64,000 nt of DNA from assembly GCA_017510605.1 (NCBI GenBank), contig JAFWMQ010000002.1, positions 124,001 through 188,000 of the forward strand, read 5' to 3'. The notes beneath the pieces were generated by a model. That model saw only the letters and a program-made list of their open reading frames with translations, did no database searches and was not told the DNA's origin. Below, piece after piece: positions 26,134 to 34,745 of this stretch. Position 1 is the stretch's first letter. Every line of letters begins with the position of its first letter. The stretch comes from Clostridiales bacterium. GTDB taxonomy: Bacteria; Bacillota; Clostridia; Saccharofermentanales; Saccharofermentanaceae. The position numbers and the translations under genes are program-made.

Positions 26134-27048
26134 ATGTTACCAACAGTATGTGCTTCAACAGGCGGAATAGTAGGAATTGCAATCGGAATCATCGTTATTC
26201 TGGTACTCATCATACCTAATATCAAGATCGTTCCCCAGGCGACGACATTCATCATTGAGCGTTTAGGAACATACAGGACAACATGGGAGACCGGTTTCCA
26301 CATGAAGGTCCCCTTCATTGACCGTGTGGCAAAGAAGATCTCACTTAAGGAGAAGGTTGCAGACTTTGCTCCCCAGGCCGTTATCACCAAGGATAACGTT
26401 ACCATGCAGATCGATACGGTCCTGTTCTATCAGATCGTTGATCCTAAGCTTTATACTTACGGAATCGAGCGTCCTATCGTTGCTATCGAGAATCTCTCCG
26501 CAACGACACTCCGTAATATCATCGGTGATCTGGAACTCGACCAGACTCTTACTTCAAGAGATATCATTAACACTCGAATGAGAGAGATCCTTGACGAGGC
26601 TACAGATCCATGGGGCATCAAGGTCAACCGCGTTGAGCTTAAGAATATCATCCCTCCTAAGGAGATCCAGGCTGCCATGGAGAAGCAGATGAAGGCTGAG
26701 CGTGAGAAGAGAGAGAAGATCCTCATCGCGGAAGGTGAGAAGGAATCAGCTATCAGAGTTGCGGAAGGTGAGAAGGAAGCAGCTATCCTCAGAGCTGAAG
26801 CTAAGAAGCAGTCAGCTATCAAGGAAGCTGAAGGTCAGGCTCAGGCCATCCTTGCTGTCCAGGAAGCAACCGCTAAGGGTCTTCAGATGATCAAGGATGT
26901 CGGAGCAGATGACGGACTTATCGCTATTAAGGGTCTTGAGGCTCTTGAGAAGGTAGGACAGGGTGCTTCCACAAAGATCATCATCCCTTCAGATCTTCAG
27001 GGAATAGCAGGTCTTACAACAACTATTAAAGAGATTGCAAAATCATAA
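26134..27048 (+). CDS. SPFH/stomatin-family protein (QmcA-like)
   Basis: 304 residues. One N-terminal membrane helix (about 10-29), an SPFH domain (IVPQATTFIIERLGTYRTTWETGFHMKVPF, DNVTMQIDTVLFYQI), then a charged helical region (about 190-250) with near-repeats of AEGEKESAI and AEGEKEAAI, which forms the coiled coil. The C-terminus is STKIIIPSDLQGIAGL, typical of the bacterial stomatin/QmcA group. These proteins oligomerise on the inner face of the membrane with NfeD partners and affect membrane protein turnover. It forms an operon with the NfeD-like gene and probably pncB. Confidence 0.9.
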   Translation: MLPTVCASTGGIVGIAIGIIVILVLIIPNIKIVPQATTFIIERLGTYRTTWETGFHMKVPFIDRVAKKISLKEKVADFAPQAVITKDNVTMQIDTVLFYQIVDPKLYTYGIERPIVAIENLSATTLRNIIGDLELDQTLTSRDIINTRMREILDEATDPWGIKVNRVELKNIIPPKEIQAAMEKQMKAEREKREKILIAEGEKESAIRVAEGEKEAAILRAEAKKQSAIKEAEGQAQAILAVQEATAKGLQMIKDVGADDGLIAIKGLEALEKVGQGASTKIIIPSDLQGIAGLTTTIKEIAKS

Positions 27049-27081
27049 TTGAGACATTAAGTCTTTCGGAGGTGGAATCGT

Positions 27082-28545
27082 ATGGATTACGGCATGTGGA
27101 ATGACAGAACCAACATGAGTATGCTTACGGACTTCTATGAGCTTACTATGGCTAACGGTTATCTGAACAGCGGAAACAGGGACAAGATCGTTTATTTCGA
27201 TATGTTCTTCAGAAACATTCCGGAGAACGGCGGATATGCTGTTATGGCAGGTCTGGAGCAGGTTATTGATTACCTTTCCAGCCTTAAGTTCTCAGAAGAC
27301 GATCTGACTTTTCTTAAAGAGAACTATCATTTCAATGATGAGTTTATTCAGTATTTAAGAGGCTTCGAGTTTACCTGTGATGTATGGGCGATTCCCGAAG
27401 GAACCGTTGTATTCCCCAAAGAGCCGCTTGTTAAGGTAAGAGGACCTATAATCCAGGCACAGCTTCTTGAGACTGCCTTGCTCTGTACGATCAACCACCA
27501 GACTCTCATAGCAACTAAGACCGCAAGGATCGTAAGAGCTGCTGAAGGCAGACCTGTAATGGAATTCGGTGCACGCCGCGCCCAGGGGTTTGACGCTTCA
27601 GTTCTGGGAGCCAGAGCTGCCTATATTGCAGGCGCTGCAGGCACTTCCTGTACTATCTGCGGACAGCAGTTCAACATCCCGCTTTCCGGCACGATGGCTC
27701 ATTCATGGGTAATGCTTTTCGATAATGAGTTCGAAGCATTCAAGGCTTATTCGCTCGCATATCCTGACGGAGCACTTCTGCTTGTAGATACCTACGATGT
27801 TCTCCGTTCGGGAATACCTAACGCTATCAAGTGCGCCAAGGAAGTTCTTGAGCCGATGGGCAAGAGACTCAAGGGTATCCGTATAGATTCCGGAGACCTC
27901 ACATACATGACACAGAGAGCACGTAAGATGCTCGACGAGGCAGGACTTACAGACTGTAAGATCACAGTATCCAACGCTTTGGACGAGTATCTTATCAGGG
28001 ATCTCATCAGTCAGGGTGCATGTATCGACTCATTCGGTGTAGGCGAGAGACTGATCACATCCAAGGCTGAACCTGTATTCGGAGGTGTTTACAAGATCTC
28101 TGCCGTTGAAGCCGATGACGGAACGATAATTCCGAAGATGAAGATCTCTGACAGTATCGGCAAGGTTACTAATCCCTGCAGCAAGAAGATCGTCAGATTC
28201 TACGACAACGCTACAGGCAAAGCTCTGGCTGATGTTGTCATGGTTGCAGACGAGGAGATCCCCAATGGTGAGCCCTACGAGATATTTGATCCGGATAACA
28301 CCTGGAAATCCAAGATCCTGGAGAACTACACAGCCAGGGAGATCCTTGTCCAGATATTCAAGGACGGTAAGCTCGTATACGATAAGCCCTCTATCGGCGA
28401 GATAAGAGCTTACTGCACGAAAGAACTCGATTCTCTCTGGGATTCTGTTAAGAGATTCGAGAATCCACATAACTATTATGTCGACCTGTCACCTAAGCTT
28501 TGGAAGATCAAGGACGACATCTTAAGATCTTACAGACACAGATAA
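27082..28545 (+). CDS. pncB: Nicotinate phosphoribosyltransferase
   Basis: Converts nicotinate, PRPP and ATP to nicotinate mononucleotide in NAD salvage. 487 residues, the long bacterial class. Characteristic segments are LTDFYELTMANGYL, FDMFFRNIPENGGYAVMAG, MEFGARRAQGFDASVLGARAA, the GTMAHSWVM loop with the conserved His, and GIRIDSGDL. CGGAGGTGG precedes the ATG. It lies 33 bases after the SPFH gene with no terminator and 12 bases before the cyclophilin gene, so a shared transcript is likely, though the functional link is unclear. Confidence 0.95.
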   Translation: MDYGMWNDRTNMSMLTDFYELTMANGYLNSGNRDKIVYFDMFFRNIPENGGYAVMAGLEQVIDYLSSLKFSEDDLTFLKENYHFNDEFIQYLRGFEFTCDVWAIPEGTVVFPKEPLVKVRGPIIQAQLLETALLCTINHQTLIATKTARIVRAAEGRPVMEFGARRAQGFDASVLGARAAYIAGAAGTSCTICGQQFNIPLSGTMAHSWVMLFDNEFEAFKAYSLAYPDGALLLVDTYDVLRSGIPNAIKCAKEVLEPMGKRLKGIRIDSGDLTYMTQRARKMLDEAGLTDCKITVSNALDEYLIRDLISQGACIDSFGVGERLITSKAEPVFGGVYKISAVEADDGTIIPKMKISDSIGKVTNPCSKKIVRFYDNATGKALADVVMVADEEIPNGEPYEIFDPDNTWKSKILENYTAREILVQIFKDGKLVYDKPSIGEIRAYCTKELDSLWDSVKRFENPHNYYVDLSPKLWKIKDDILRSYRHR

Positions 28546-28557
28546 GGAGAAAAACAA

Positions 28558-29043
28558 ATGGCAAATCCTATTATTACCATTCAGATGAAAGACGGCTGCA
28601 TCATGAAGGCTGAGCTCTATCCTGATATTGCTCCCGCAACAGTTAAGAACTTTACTGACCTGGCCGGAAAAGGCTTTTATAACGGGCTCATCTTCCATAG
28701 AGTTATTCCCGGATTTATGATCCAGGGCGGTGATCCCGAAGGTACAGGAATGGGCGGTCCCGGCTATACTATTAAGGGCGAGTTTACTTCTAACGGTTTC
28801 AGGAATGACCTGAAGCACACAAGAGGTGTTCTTTCAATGGCACGAGCAATGGATCCTAACTCTGCAGGTTCCCAGTTCTTTATTATGCACGAGGATTCTC
28901 CGCATCTCGACGGACAGTATGCTGCTTTTGGCAAGATCATAGAAGGTATTGAAGTTGTTGATAAGATTGCATCCGTAAGGACAGACTACAACGACAGACC
29001 AATGGAACCGCAGCAGATCGAGTTCATGACGGTGCAGTTCTGA
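28558..29043 (+). CDS. Cyclophilin-type peptidyl-prolyl isomerase
   Basis: 161 residues, cytosolic, no signal peptide. The cyclophilin core is clear: [25 protein letters not shown] with the catalytic Arg, and [33 protein letters not shown]. It catalyses cis-trans isomerisation of X-Pro bonds. AAGGAG precedes the ATG; the gene follows pncB by 12 bases. Confidence 0.94.
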   Translation: MANPIITIQMKDGCIMKAELYPDIAPATVKNFTDLAGKGFYNGLIFHRVIPGFMIQGGDPEGTGMGGPGYTIKGEFTSNGFRNDLKHTRGVLSMARAMDPNSAGSQFFIMHEDSPHLDGQYAAFGKIIEGIEVVDKIASVRTDYNDRPMEPQQIEFMTVQF

Positions 29044-29097
29044 GTTAATTAATTTGCAAAAGGTTTTGATAAACGGCGGGGACTGAAGGAACGGATA

Positions 29098-30723
29098 ATG
29101 AAAGAAGTAAAGCAGCTTGAAGATACTTCAAAGGGCAAGGCAAAAACAGCCGTTCCCCGAAAGAGATCTTCACATGACACCAAAACGATCACGGTGCCTT
29201 TTCCATGGCTATATGCTTCTATCATCCTTTTTCTGGCAGTTCCGCTGTTTATCTTTTTTCTCGGATATCTCCGGTTGTCAGTCGGGATTCCGCTTACATT
29301 GCTCTTTGCGGGAATCGTTTTATATTGTGTATCTGACTGCCTGAATGATCCTAACGGGACTAAGCTTTCCAGGAGTGGGAATGATCTGAAGATCCCAGTA
29401 TCCTATCTCATAGGATATGCGGTCATAGCACTTGCCGTTTCTTTAATTTCCGGGGTAGGTGAATATGTATGCACTATTCAGGATCATCCTTACAGACGGG
29501 CTATCCTGAGGGATCTTATCAACTACGAATGGCCTGTTATCTATAACTATTCGACACAGACCAATCCTGAGGTAATTGAGATCTTCGGAATTGCTTCAGG
29601 TGAGCGCGCATTTTCATATTATTTTATTTATTGGATGCCGGCTGCTCTGGCCGGCAAGATATTCGGTTTTGAAGCCGGGAATTTTATTCTGCTTTTGTGG
29701 AATTCTTTGGGGATCTTTCTGACTTTTACATCAGTAAGCGCACTTATCAAAAAGTTTTCGGCATGGGTTCCGTTCATGTACGTTTTCTTTGCGGGACTCG
29801 ATGTACTGCCTAATATTGTTTATTTCATAAACCATTATGAGAGCTGGTACTGGGTGGAAGGATGGGTCCCCAAATTGTCCTATGTCAGTAATTTCAGGGA
29901 ACTTGCAAGTGTCTACAATCAGATGGTGCCCTGCTTTCTGATCGTTGTATTGATCCTTTTGTCATATAACACGCGTTCGATGGGATTTACTGCAGGTATT
30001 CTTTTCTGTTATTCACCGTGGGCGGTTTTCGGTATCATCCCGGTCGTCGGAGCGGTTTTGTTCGGCAAAAAGCAAAGAGCGGATACTGTTTCCAAGACGT
30101 TGATGAATGTTTTAAGTCCGGTAAATATCGTGTCGGCACTGATCATTCTGATAATCTTCGGCAGTTACTACATGTCTAATTCCGGTGCGGTTGATCATAA
30201 AGGGTTTACCTGGAGTTTTCTTGACAGGCCTGTTATGTTTATTCCTTATTACCTGATCTTTATTGCATTGGAAGTAGTGCCTTTCGTGATCGTTTTATAC
30301 AAGAGGAAAAAGAACGATCCAATATTCTGGGCATCAGTTTTTACTCTGCTTGTTATACCGTTTTATCTGATAACGAATATGAATGATCTGTGCATGAGGG
30401 GTTCCATGCCTGCTCTGTTTTACTTCTGCATTAGTTTCAGCGCGCTTGTTATCGAGATAATGAATGAGAAAAATACACCCACGACAAAAAAAGGGTGGCT
30501 CAAATCAGCTGCTGTCATGCTTTTGGTAATCCTGATGATGTTCCCTGCGCTGTTTAATCTGTTCATTATTTTCGGATCAGAGATAAAGAGATGGCCAAAT
30601 GATAAGGAAGACATCGGTTCATTCGGAAACATTAATCAGGCTCAATATGCCGAGACTATACAGACACAGTTCTTCGCTAAGGATTTTGAATCAAGTTTCT
30701 TCTATAAATACTTCGCCGGATAA
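29098..30723 (+). CDS. Polytopic membrane protein, possible GT-C type glycosyltransferase
   Basis: 541 residues. A basic cytosolic N-terminus is followed by about eleven or twelve hydrophobic segments. An extracytoplasmic loop after the second or third helix contains GEYVCTIQDHPYRRAILRDLINYEWPVIYNY; such acidic or polar first loops are seen in lipid-sugar-dependent GT-C enzymes, but no decisive motif is present. The neighbouring GT2 gene on the other strand and YfhO support a role in surface glycans (inference). It ends 11 bases before the convergent GT2 gene, with no space for a terminator. Confidence 0.72.
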   Translation: MKEVKQLEDTSKGKAKTAVPRKRSSHDTKTITVPFPWLYASIILFLAVPLFIFFLGYLRLSVGIPLTLLFAGIVLYCVSDCLNDPNGTKLSRSGNDLKIPVSYLIGYAVIALAVSLISGVGEYVCTIQDHPYRRAILRDLINYEWPVIYNYSTQTNPEVIEIFGIASGERAFSYYFIYWMPAALAGKIFGFEAGNFILLLWNSLGIFLTFTSVSALIKKFSAWVPFMYVFFAGLDVLPNIVYFINHYESWYWVEGWVPKLSYVSNFRELASVYNQMVPCFLIVVLILLSYNTRSMGFTAGILFCYSPWAVFGIIPVVGAVLFGKKQRADTVSKTLMNVLSPVNIVSALIILIIFGSYYMSNSGAVDHKGFTWSFLDRPVMFIPYYLIFIALEVVPFVIVLYKRKKNDPIFWASVFTLLVIPFYLITNMNDLCMRGSMPALFYFCISFSALVIEIMNEKNTPTTKKGWLKSAAVMLLVILMMFPALFNLFIIFGSEIKRWPNDKEDIGSFGNINQAQYAETIQTQFFAKDFESSFFYKYFAG

Positions 30724-30734
30724 CCGGAAATCCG

Positions 30735-31676
30735 TCAGTCTTTTGATTCCTCAGATGAAATATATATCGGTCTGCCTTTTGTTTCTATGTAGGTTCTTCC
30801 GATATATTCACCCAGTATACCGAGACACATAAGGATCAATCCTCCGATAAAGAGGATAAAGCACAAGAGTGAAGGATAACCCGGAACATCATTGTAGATC
30901 GTCTGTACGATTGCCCTGATGAAATAGTAAATGAGATAAATAAATCCCGCTAAAGCAAAACCGAATCCGGCATAAGTTGCTAGACGCAGCGGAGCAGTAG
31001 TAAATGCGACTATGCCGTCAATCGCATATTTGAAAAGCTTCCAGAAACTCCATTTAGTTTCGCCTGCGACACGCTCGACGTTCTCATGCTCGACCCATTT
31101 GGTCCTGAAACCTACCCAGGCGAAAATACCTTTCGAAAATCTCTGACGTTCGGAAAGGCTTAAAATGGCATCTACGACCTCACGCTTCATGAGTCTGAAG
31201 TCTCTCGCTCCGTCAGCTATCTCGATATCGCACATGCGGTTGATGAGCCTGTAAAAGCGGCGTGCGAAAAAGCTCCTGATCTTGGGTTCGCCTTTGCGCG
31301 TAACACGTCTTGCGGCAACGATATCGCATTCTCCCGAATCGAGATCGTTTATCATCTGCGGGATAAGGGAAGGGGGATCCTGCATATCAGCATCAAGAAT
31401 AGCTATGTAATCGCCCTTGGCTTTCTGCATTCCCGCATACATAGCGGCTTCTTTGCCGAAATTCCTTGAGAAGAACACATACTTTACGGATTTATCGTTC
31501 CCGGCAAGATCTCTTATTATGTCTGCTGTTTTATCGCGGCTTCCGTCGTTAACGAAAATGAATTCAAAACAACGGTCAGCAGTTGTCTCAGACCTGCGCA
31601 CATCACATAATGCCTCATAAAGGATCGGCAGGGATCCTTCTTCGTTATAGCAAGGAATTATGAGACTTATCAGCAT
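30735..31676 (-). CDS. GT2 glycosyltransferase of the CsbB/GtrB type (polyprenyl-phosphate sugar)
   Basis: 313 residues from the start at 31676, chosen because MLISLIIPCYNEEGSLP is the family start and AGGGGA lies just upstream; a longer frame to 31760 would add 28 unrelated residues. The GT-A domain has VNDGSRDKT and the DAD metal motif (D95, D97) in ILDADMQDPP. Two C-terminal membrane helices (about 232-258 and 268-292) follow, as in enzymes that load a sugar onto undecaprenyl phosphate. In Bacillus and Listeria such proteins (CsbB) supply YfhO-type GT-C enzymes for lipoteichoic acid glycosylation; here a yfhO homologue is divergently adjacent. Confidence 0.92.
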   Translation of the reverse strand: MLISLIIPCYNEEGSLPILYEALCDVRRSETTADRCFEFIFVNDGSRDKTADIIRDLAGNDKSVKYVFFSRNFGKEAAMYAGMQKAKGDYIAILDADMQDPPSLIPQMINDLDSGECDIVAARRVTRKGEPKIRSFFARRFYRLINRMCDIEIADGARDFRLMKREVVDAILSLSERQRFSKGIFAWVGFRTKWVEHENVERVAGETKWSFWKLFKYAIDGIVAFTTAPLRLATYAGFGFALAGFIYLIYYFIRAIVQTIYNDVPGYPSLLCFILFIGGLILMCLGILGEYIGRTYIETKGRPIYISSEESKD

Positions 31677-31721
31677 TGAGCATTCCCCTAGATAAACCCG
31701 GCGGATCAGAAAATGTATTAA

Positions 31722-31751
31722 TTGAAACGCCTTAATAAAATGTATTATAAT
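31722..31751 (+). promoter_or_regulatory. Promoter of the yfhO homologue
   Basis: TTGAAA (31722-31727), an 18-base spacer and TATAAT (31746-31751), in the 126-base divergent gap with the GT2 gene. The mRNA start is about 45 bases before the ATG. Confidence 0.68.
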
Positions 31752-31802
31752 CAAAAACAATTATCGAGTACACTATTTTGCTTAAGAAAGGGCGAATCAC
31801 TA

Positions 31803-34715
31803 ATGAAGGAAATCGCAAGTCTTGATGGCGGTTCTGCTAAGAAAACAGCTGTAAAACCACCACTGACAAAGAGAAACAAGCTTGATCTTCACCCTTTGTA
31901 TGCTTCATTAGCTGCATTTTTCCTTTTTTTATTTGTGCTGTTGATCTTCAAGAAGTATCCTCTTGGAGATGATTCATTTCTTCTGAGCGATCTTGAGGCG
32001 CAGTATGCTCCGTTCCTTGTTTTGATGAGGAATAAGATCTTAGAACTCGGAGGAGTTCCCAAAGAACACCTGCTGTCATATCTTACTTATTCGTTTAAAC
32101 TCGGTCTTGGAAAGAACCTTGCTGGTACCATAGGTTATTATCTGGCAAGCCCTTTCAATCTGATATGCCTTATTCTCGATGAATCGCAGATAGATATTGC
32201 GGTATTGATGATCATCAGCAGCAAATTAAGTCTGGCATCCGGTTTTATGTGCTTTTTCCTTGAGAAGAGATTCGATGACAAAAAGACTTTATGGCCTGTT
32301 TTGTTAGGAATCATGTATGCATATTCCTCATATGCCAGGATATATATTTTCAACATCATGTGGCTGGACGGCTTTATGCTCCTGCCCCTGATCCTTTATT
32401 TCACGGAAAAGTTTATTGAGAAGCGTAAATACACGGCATTGATAATACTGTTCCTGTCCCTGTTTATTACGAACTACTATATTGCTTATATGGCAGGCAT
32501 CTCATGCTTCCTTTACCTTTGCGTAAGGATGTTCGAGAAGAAGGTGCCTATAAAAGAGGCTGCCGGAATATGCGTCAGATATGTCCTTACAGCTGTATTT
32601 ACCGCCATGATAACTGCGGCTTTACTGGTGCCTGTCGGACTGGATACTATTAAAAATTCCGACCAGACATTAAACAGTTACAACTATAGTCTGATCATGC
32701 ATACTCCTATATCATTCATTCATTCTTTCCTTTTGGGTGAACCGAGAGATTTTGATCTGTTATCCGGAAACTATCCGTTCTTCTTTATCAGTCTTTCAGT
32801 GACCATCATGCTGCTGGTATATATCTTCAGCCCGGTATTTAACGGAAGAGAGAAGAAAACACATATTTTCTGCGTTTTGGGAGTGCTCCTCTCAACCTTC
32901 ATTTTCCAGATCGACAAAGCATGGCAGGCATTCGATGAGCCCAACTGGTTCTGGCACAGGCAGGTTTTTGCTTTCCTGCCTCTGTTCCTGATAATTACTT
33001 ACAGAGTCTTGATGAAGATAAAGGATGTTGCAAGAAAAGACATACTGAAAGTAATGCTGATCCTGTATTTGCTGGTCGTCATAGACTTTTCGATCGGTGC
33101 GATCAACGGAAACAGGGAAATGCTGGAATATAATCTTGCACTGATCACAGCATATTCAGCGATATTGATTGGTTATGGTCTTAAGACCTGGCCACAACAG
33201 CTTAAAGATATGCCCAAGATGCTTTCACCGCTGCTGGTCGGAATCATCTGCTTTGAACTGACTTTTGTAGGAAACGGCATGTCGTCTTCTATTGATGCAA
33301 TGACACTTAGAAAAGGTTCTGCAATTGAATTAAGCAATTCAATAAAAGCGCAAAGTGAATTTGGCAGCTATGCACGGGAGAATAATACCGGTTCAGGAGC
33401 TTTCAGAGCGGAAGATTATAAATCTCCTGATTATACGGTCGAGTATTATGCGGAGCATGGCGAATCGTTTTACGGGAACTATAACGGCGTAGCGTTTTTT
33501 AATTCCAGTTCAAATAAGAATGCGCACCGTTTTATGAAGCAGTTGGGATTTCTGGTCAACTATAATTATTTCTCTGTCTGGCACTCGTATTCCAATCCTT
33601 CCGTAGATTCTTTTTTCTCTGTCGGTTCACTGTCTTCAAGGGAGGATCTGAATTACTATCGTCAGGAAGGTGAAGATTCTGTCGGCACCGGATTAAAGTT
33701 CTATTCGAACGATAATGTCCTTCCGCTGGCCTTCGCTGCCAATCAGGGGGCTTCGGACTTTGATTTCTACAGACTGGAAAAAGACACTGAAGAAAAAGAC
33801 TATTTTGCCCTTCAGAATGACTGGTACCGTTCATTATTCCCGGATCAGTTTGTTGATGATATATATGTGGAATATGGCGAAGATATAGTCGGAGAACCCA
33901 AGATCATTAACGCGGTTTCTTTCAATACACACGACTATGTCACACACAGATATCTCATAAGCCAAAACGGTAACAGCAATGGTTCTGCTGTCCTTGGATC
34001 AGGTTCCGTAGATCCTTTGGGACAGGAGCAGAGCGTTGCTAAAGAACTTAATAAAAAGCTTACCGATCTGTACAGGTCTAACGAAAATGCTCCGATAATC
34101 GTGGAGTATGAATTCAAAGCGCCTTCCGATGACACGCTCTATTGTTCGTTAACTACGGCAAAGATCCTGGATGAAACCGATATCTATGTTAACGGGGTAA
34201 AGGTCTCGGGATTCAGCTCCGGAAGGTATTATTCAACGATAATCGATCTGGGAACATTTAATGAAGGCGATGATGTAAAGGTTACGTTCTGGTCTAATAA
34301 GGATAAATGGTCGTATCTGAATATCAGGTTTGCAAGCTTTGATAATGAGACGTTCTCTAACCAGTTTGCGGGGATCGATAAGACAAAGGTAAAAACTGAT
34401 GCTGTCAGTGACGGTTATGTTAAGTTTAATATCAACGGTCTGGATGCGGATGAGACAGTTATTACCACGATTCCTGTTGAAGACGGATGGCAGCTTTATA
34501 TTGACGGGAACCCTGCCGAATACAAGGCATATCAGAATGCGTTTATTTCTTTTGATGCTTCTTCAGGGAACCATACGGCCGAACTGGTGTTTACCGCTCC
34601 CGGACTTAAGACGGGCGCGATGATCTCCTGCGCCGGAGTTGTTTTGCTTGCAGCATTTCTCGTTGTTGACGGAAACATCTCGAAAAAGAAGAAACCAACA
34701 GCAGTTAAGGATTGA
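31803..34715 (+). CDS. yfhO: YfhO-family membrane protein (GT-C glycosyltransferase)
   Basis: 970 residues from ATG 31803, preceded by AAGAAAGGG. YfhO proteins take sugar from a polyprenyl-phosphate carrier and transfer it to lipoteichoic acid outside the membrane. About twelve hydrophobic segments fill residues 30-520. The first outer loop has LLSDLEAQYAPFLVLM, where YfhO proteins carry the conserved acidic DL..QY segment. A large extracellular beta-rich part follows, and a last helix near 945-965 precedes a basic tail. IPVEDGWQLYIDGNPAEY and SGNHTAELVFTAPGLKTG are typical of the family's C-terminal domain. The divergent GT2 neighbour is the likely sugar-lipid supplier. A second and third related protein lie at 55757 and 58626. 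Confidence 0.88.
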   Translation: MKEIASLDGGSAKKTAVKPPLTKRNKLDLHPLYASLAAFFLFLFVLLIFKKYPLGDDSFLLSDLEAQYAPFLVLMRNKILELGGVPKEHLLSYLTYSFKLGLGKNLAGTIGYYLASPFNLICLILDESQIDIAVLMIISSKLSLASGFMCFFLEKRFDDKKTLWPVLLGIMYAYSSYARIYIFNIMWLDGFMLLPLILYFTEKFIEKRKYTALIILFLSLFITNYYIAYMAGISCFLYLCVRMFEKKVPIKEAAGICVRYVLTAVFTAMITAALLVPVGLDTIKNSDQTLNSYNYSLIMHTPISFIHSFLLGEPRDFDLLSGNYPFFFISLSVTIMLLVYIFSPVFNGREKKTHIFCVLGVLLSTFIFQIDKAWQAFDEPNWFWHRQVFAFLPLFLIITYRVLMKIKDVARKDILKVMLILYLLVVIDFSIGAINGNREMLEYNLALITAYSAILIGYGLKTWPQQLKDMPKMLSPLLVGIICFELTFVGNGMSSSIDAMTLRKGSAIELSNSIKAQSEFGSYARENNTGSGAFRAEDYKSPDYTVEYYAEHGESFYGNYNGVAFFNSSSNKNAHRFMKQLGFLVNYNYFSVWHSYSNPSVDSFFSVGSLSSREDLNYYRQEGEDSVGTGLKFYSNDNVLPLAFAANQGASDFDFYRLEKDTEEKDYFALQNDWYRSLFPDQFVDDIYVEYGEDIVGEPKIINAVSFNTHDYVTHRYLISQNGNSNGSAVLGSGSVDPLGQEQSVAKELNKKLTDLYRSNENAPIIVEYEFKAPSDDTLYCSLTTAKILDETDIYVNGVKVSGFSSGRYYSTIIDLGTFNEGDDVKVTFWSNKDKWSYLNIRFASFDNETFSNQFAGIDKTKVKTDAVSDGYVKFNINGLDADETVITTIPVEDGWQLYIDGNPAEYKAYQNAFISFDASSGNHTAELVFTAPGLKTGAMISCAGVVLLAAFLVVDGNISKKKKPTAVKD

Positions 34716-34745
34716 AAAAAATCAGTATTATGGAGGTTTTGAATT

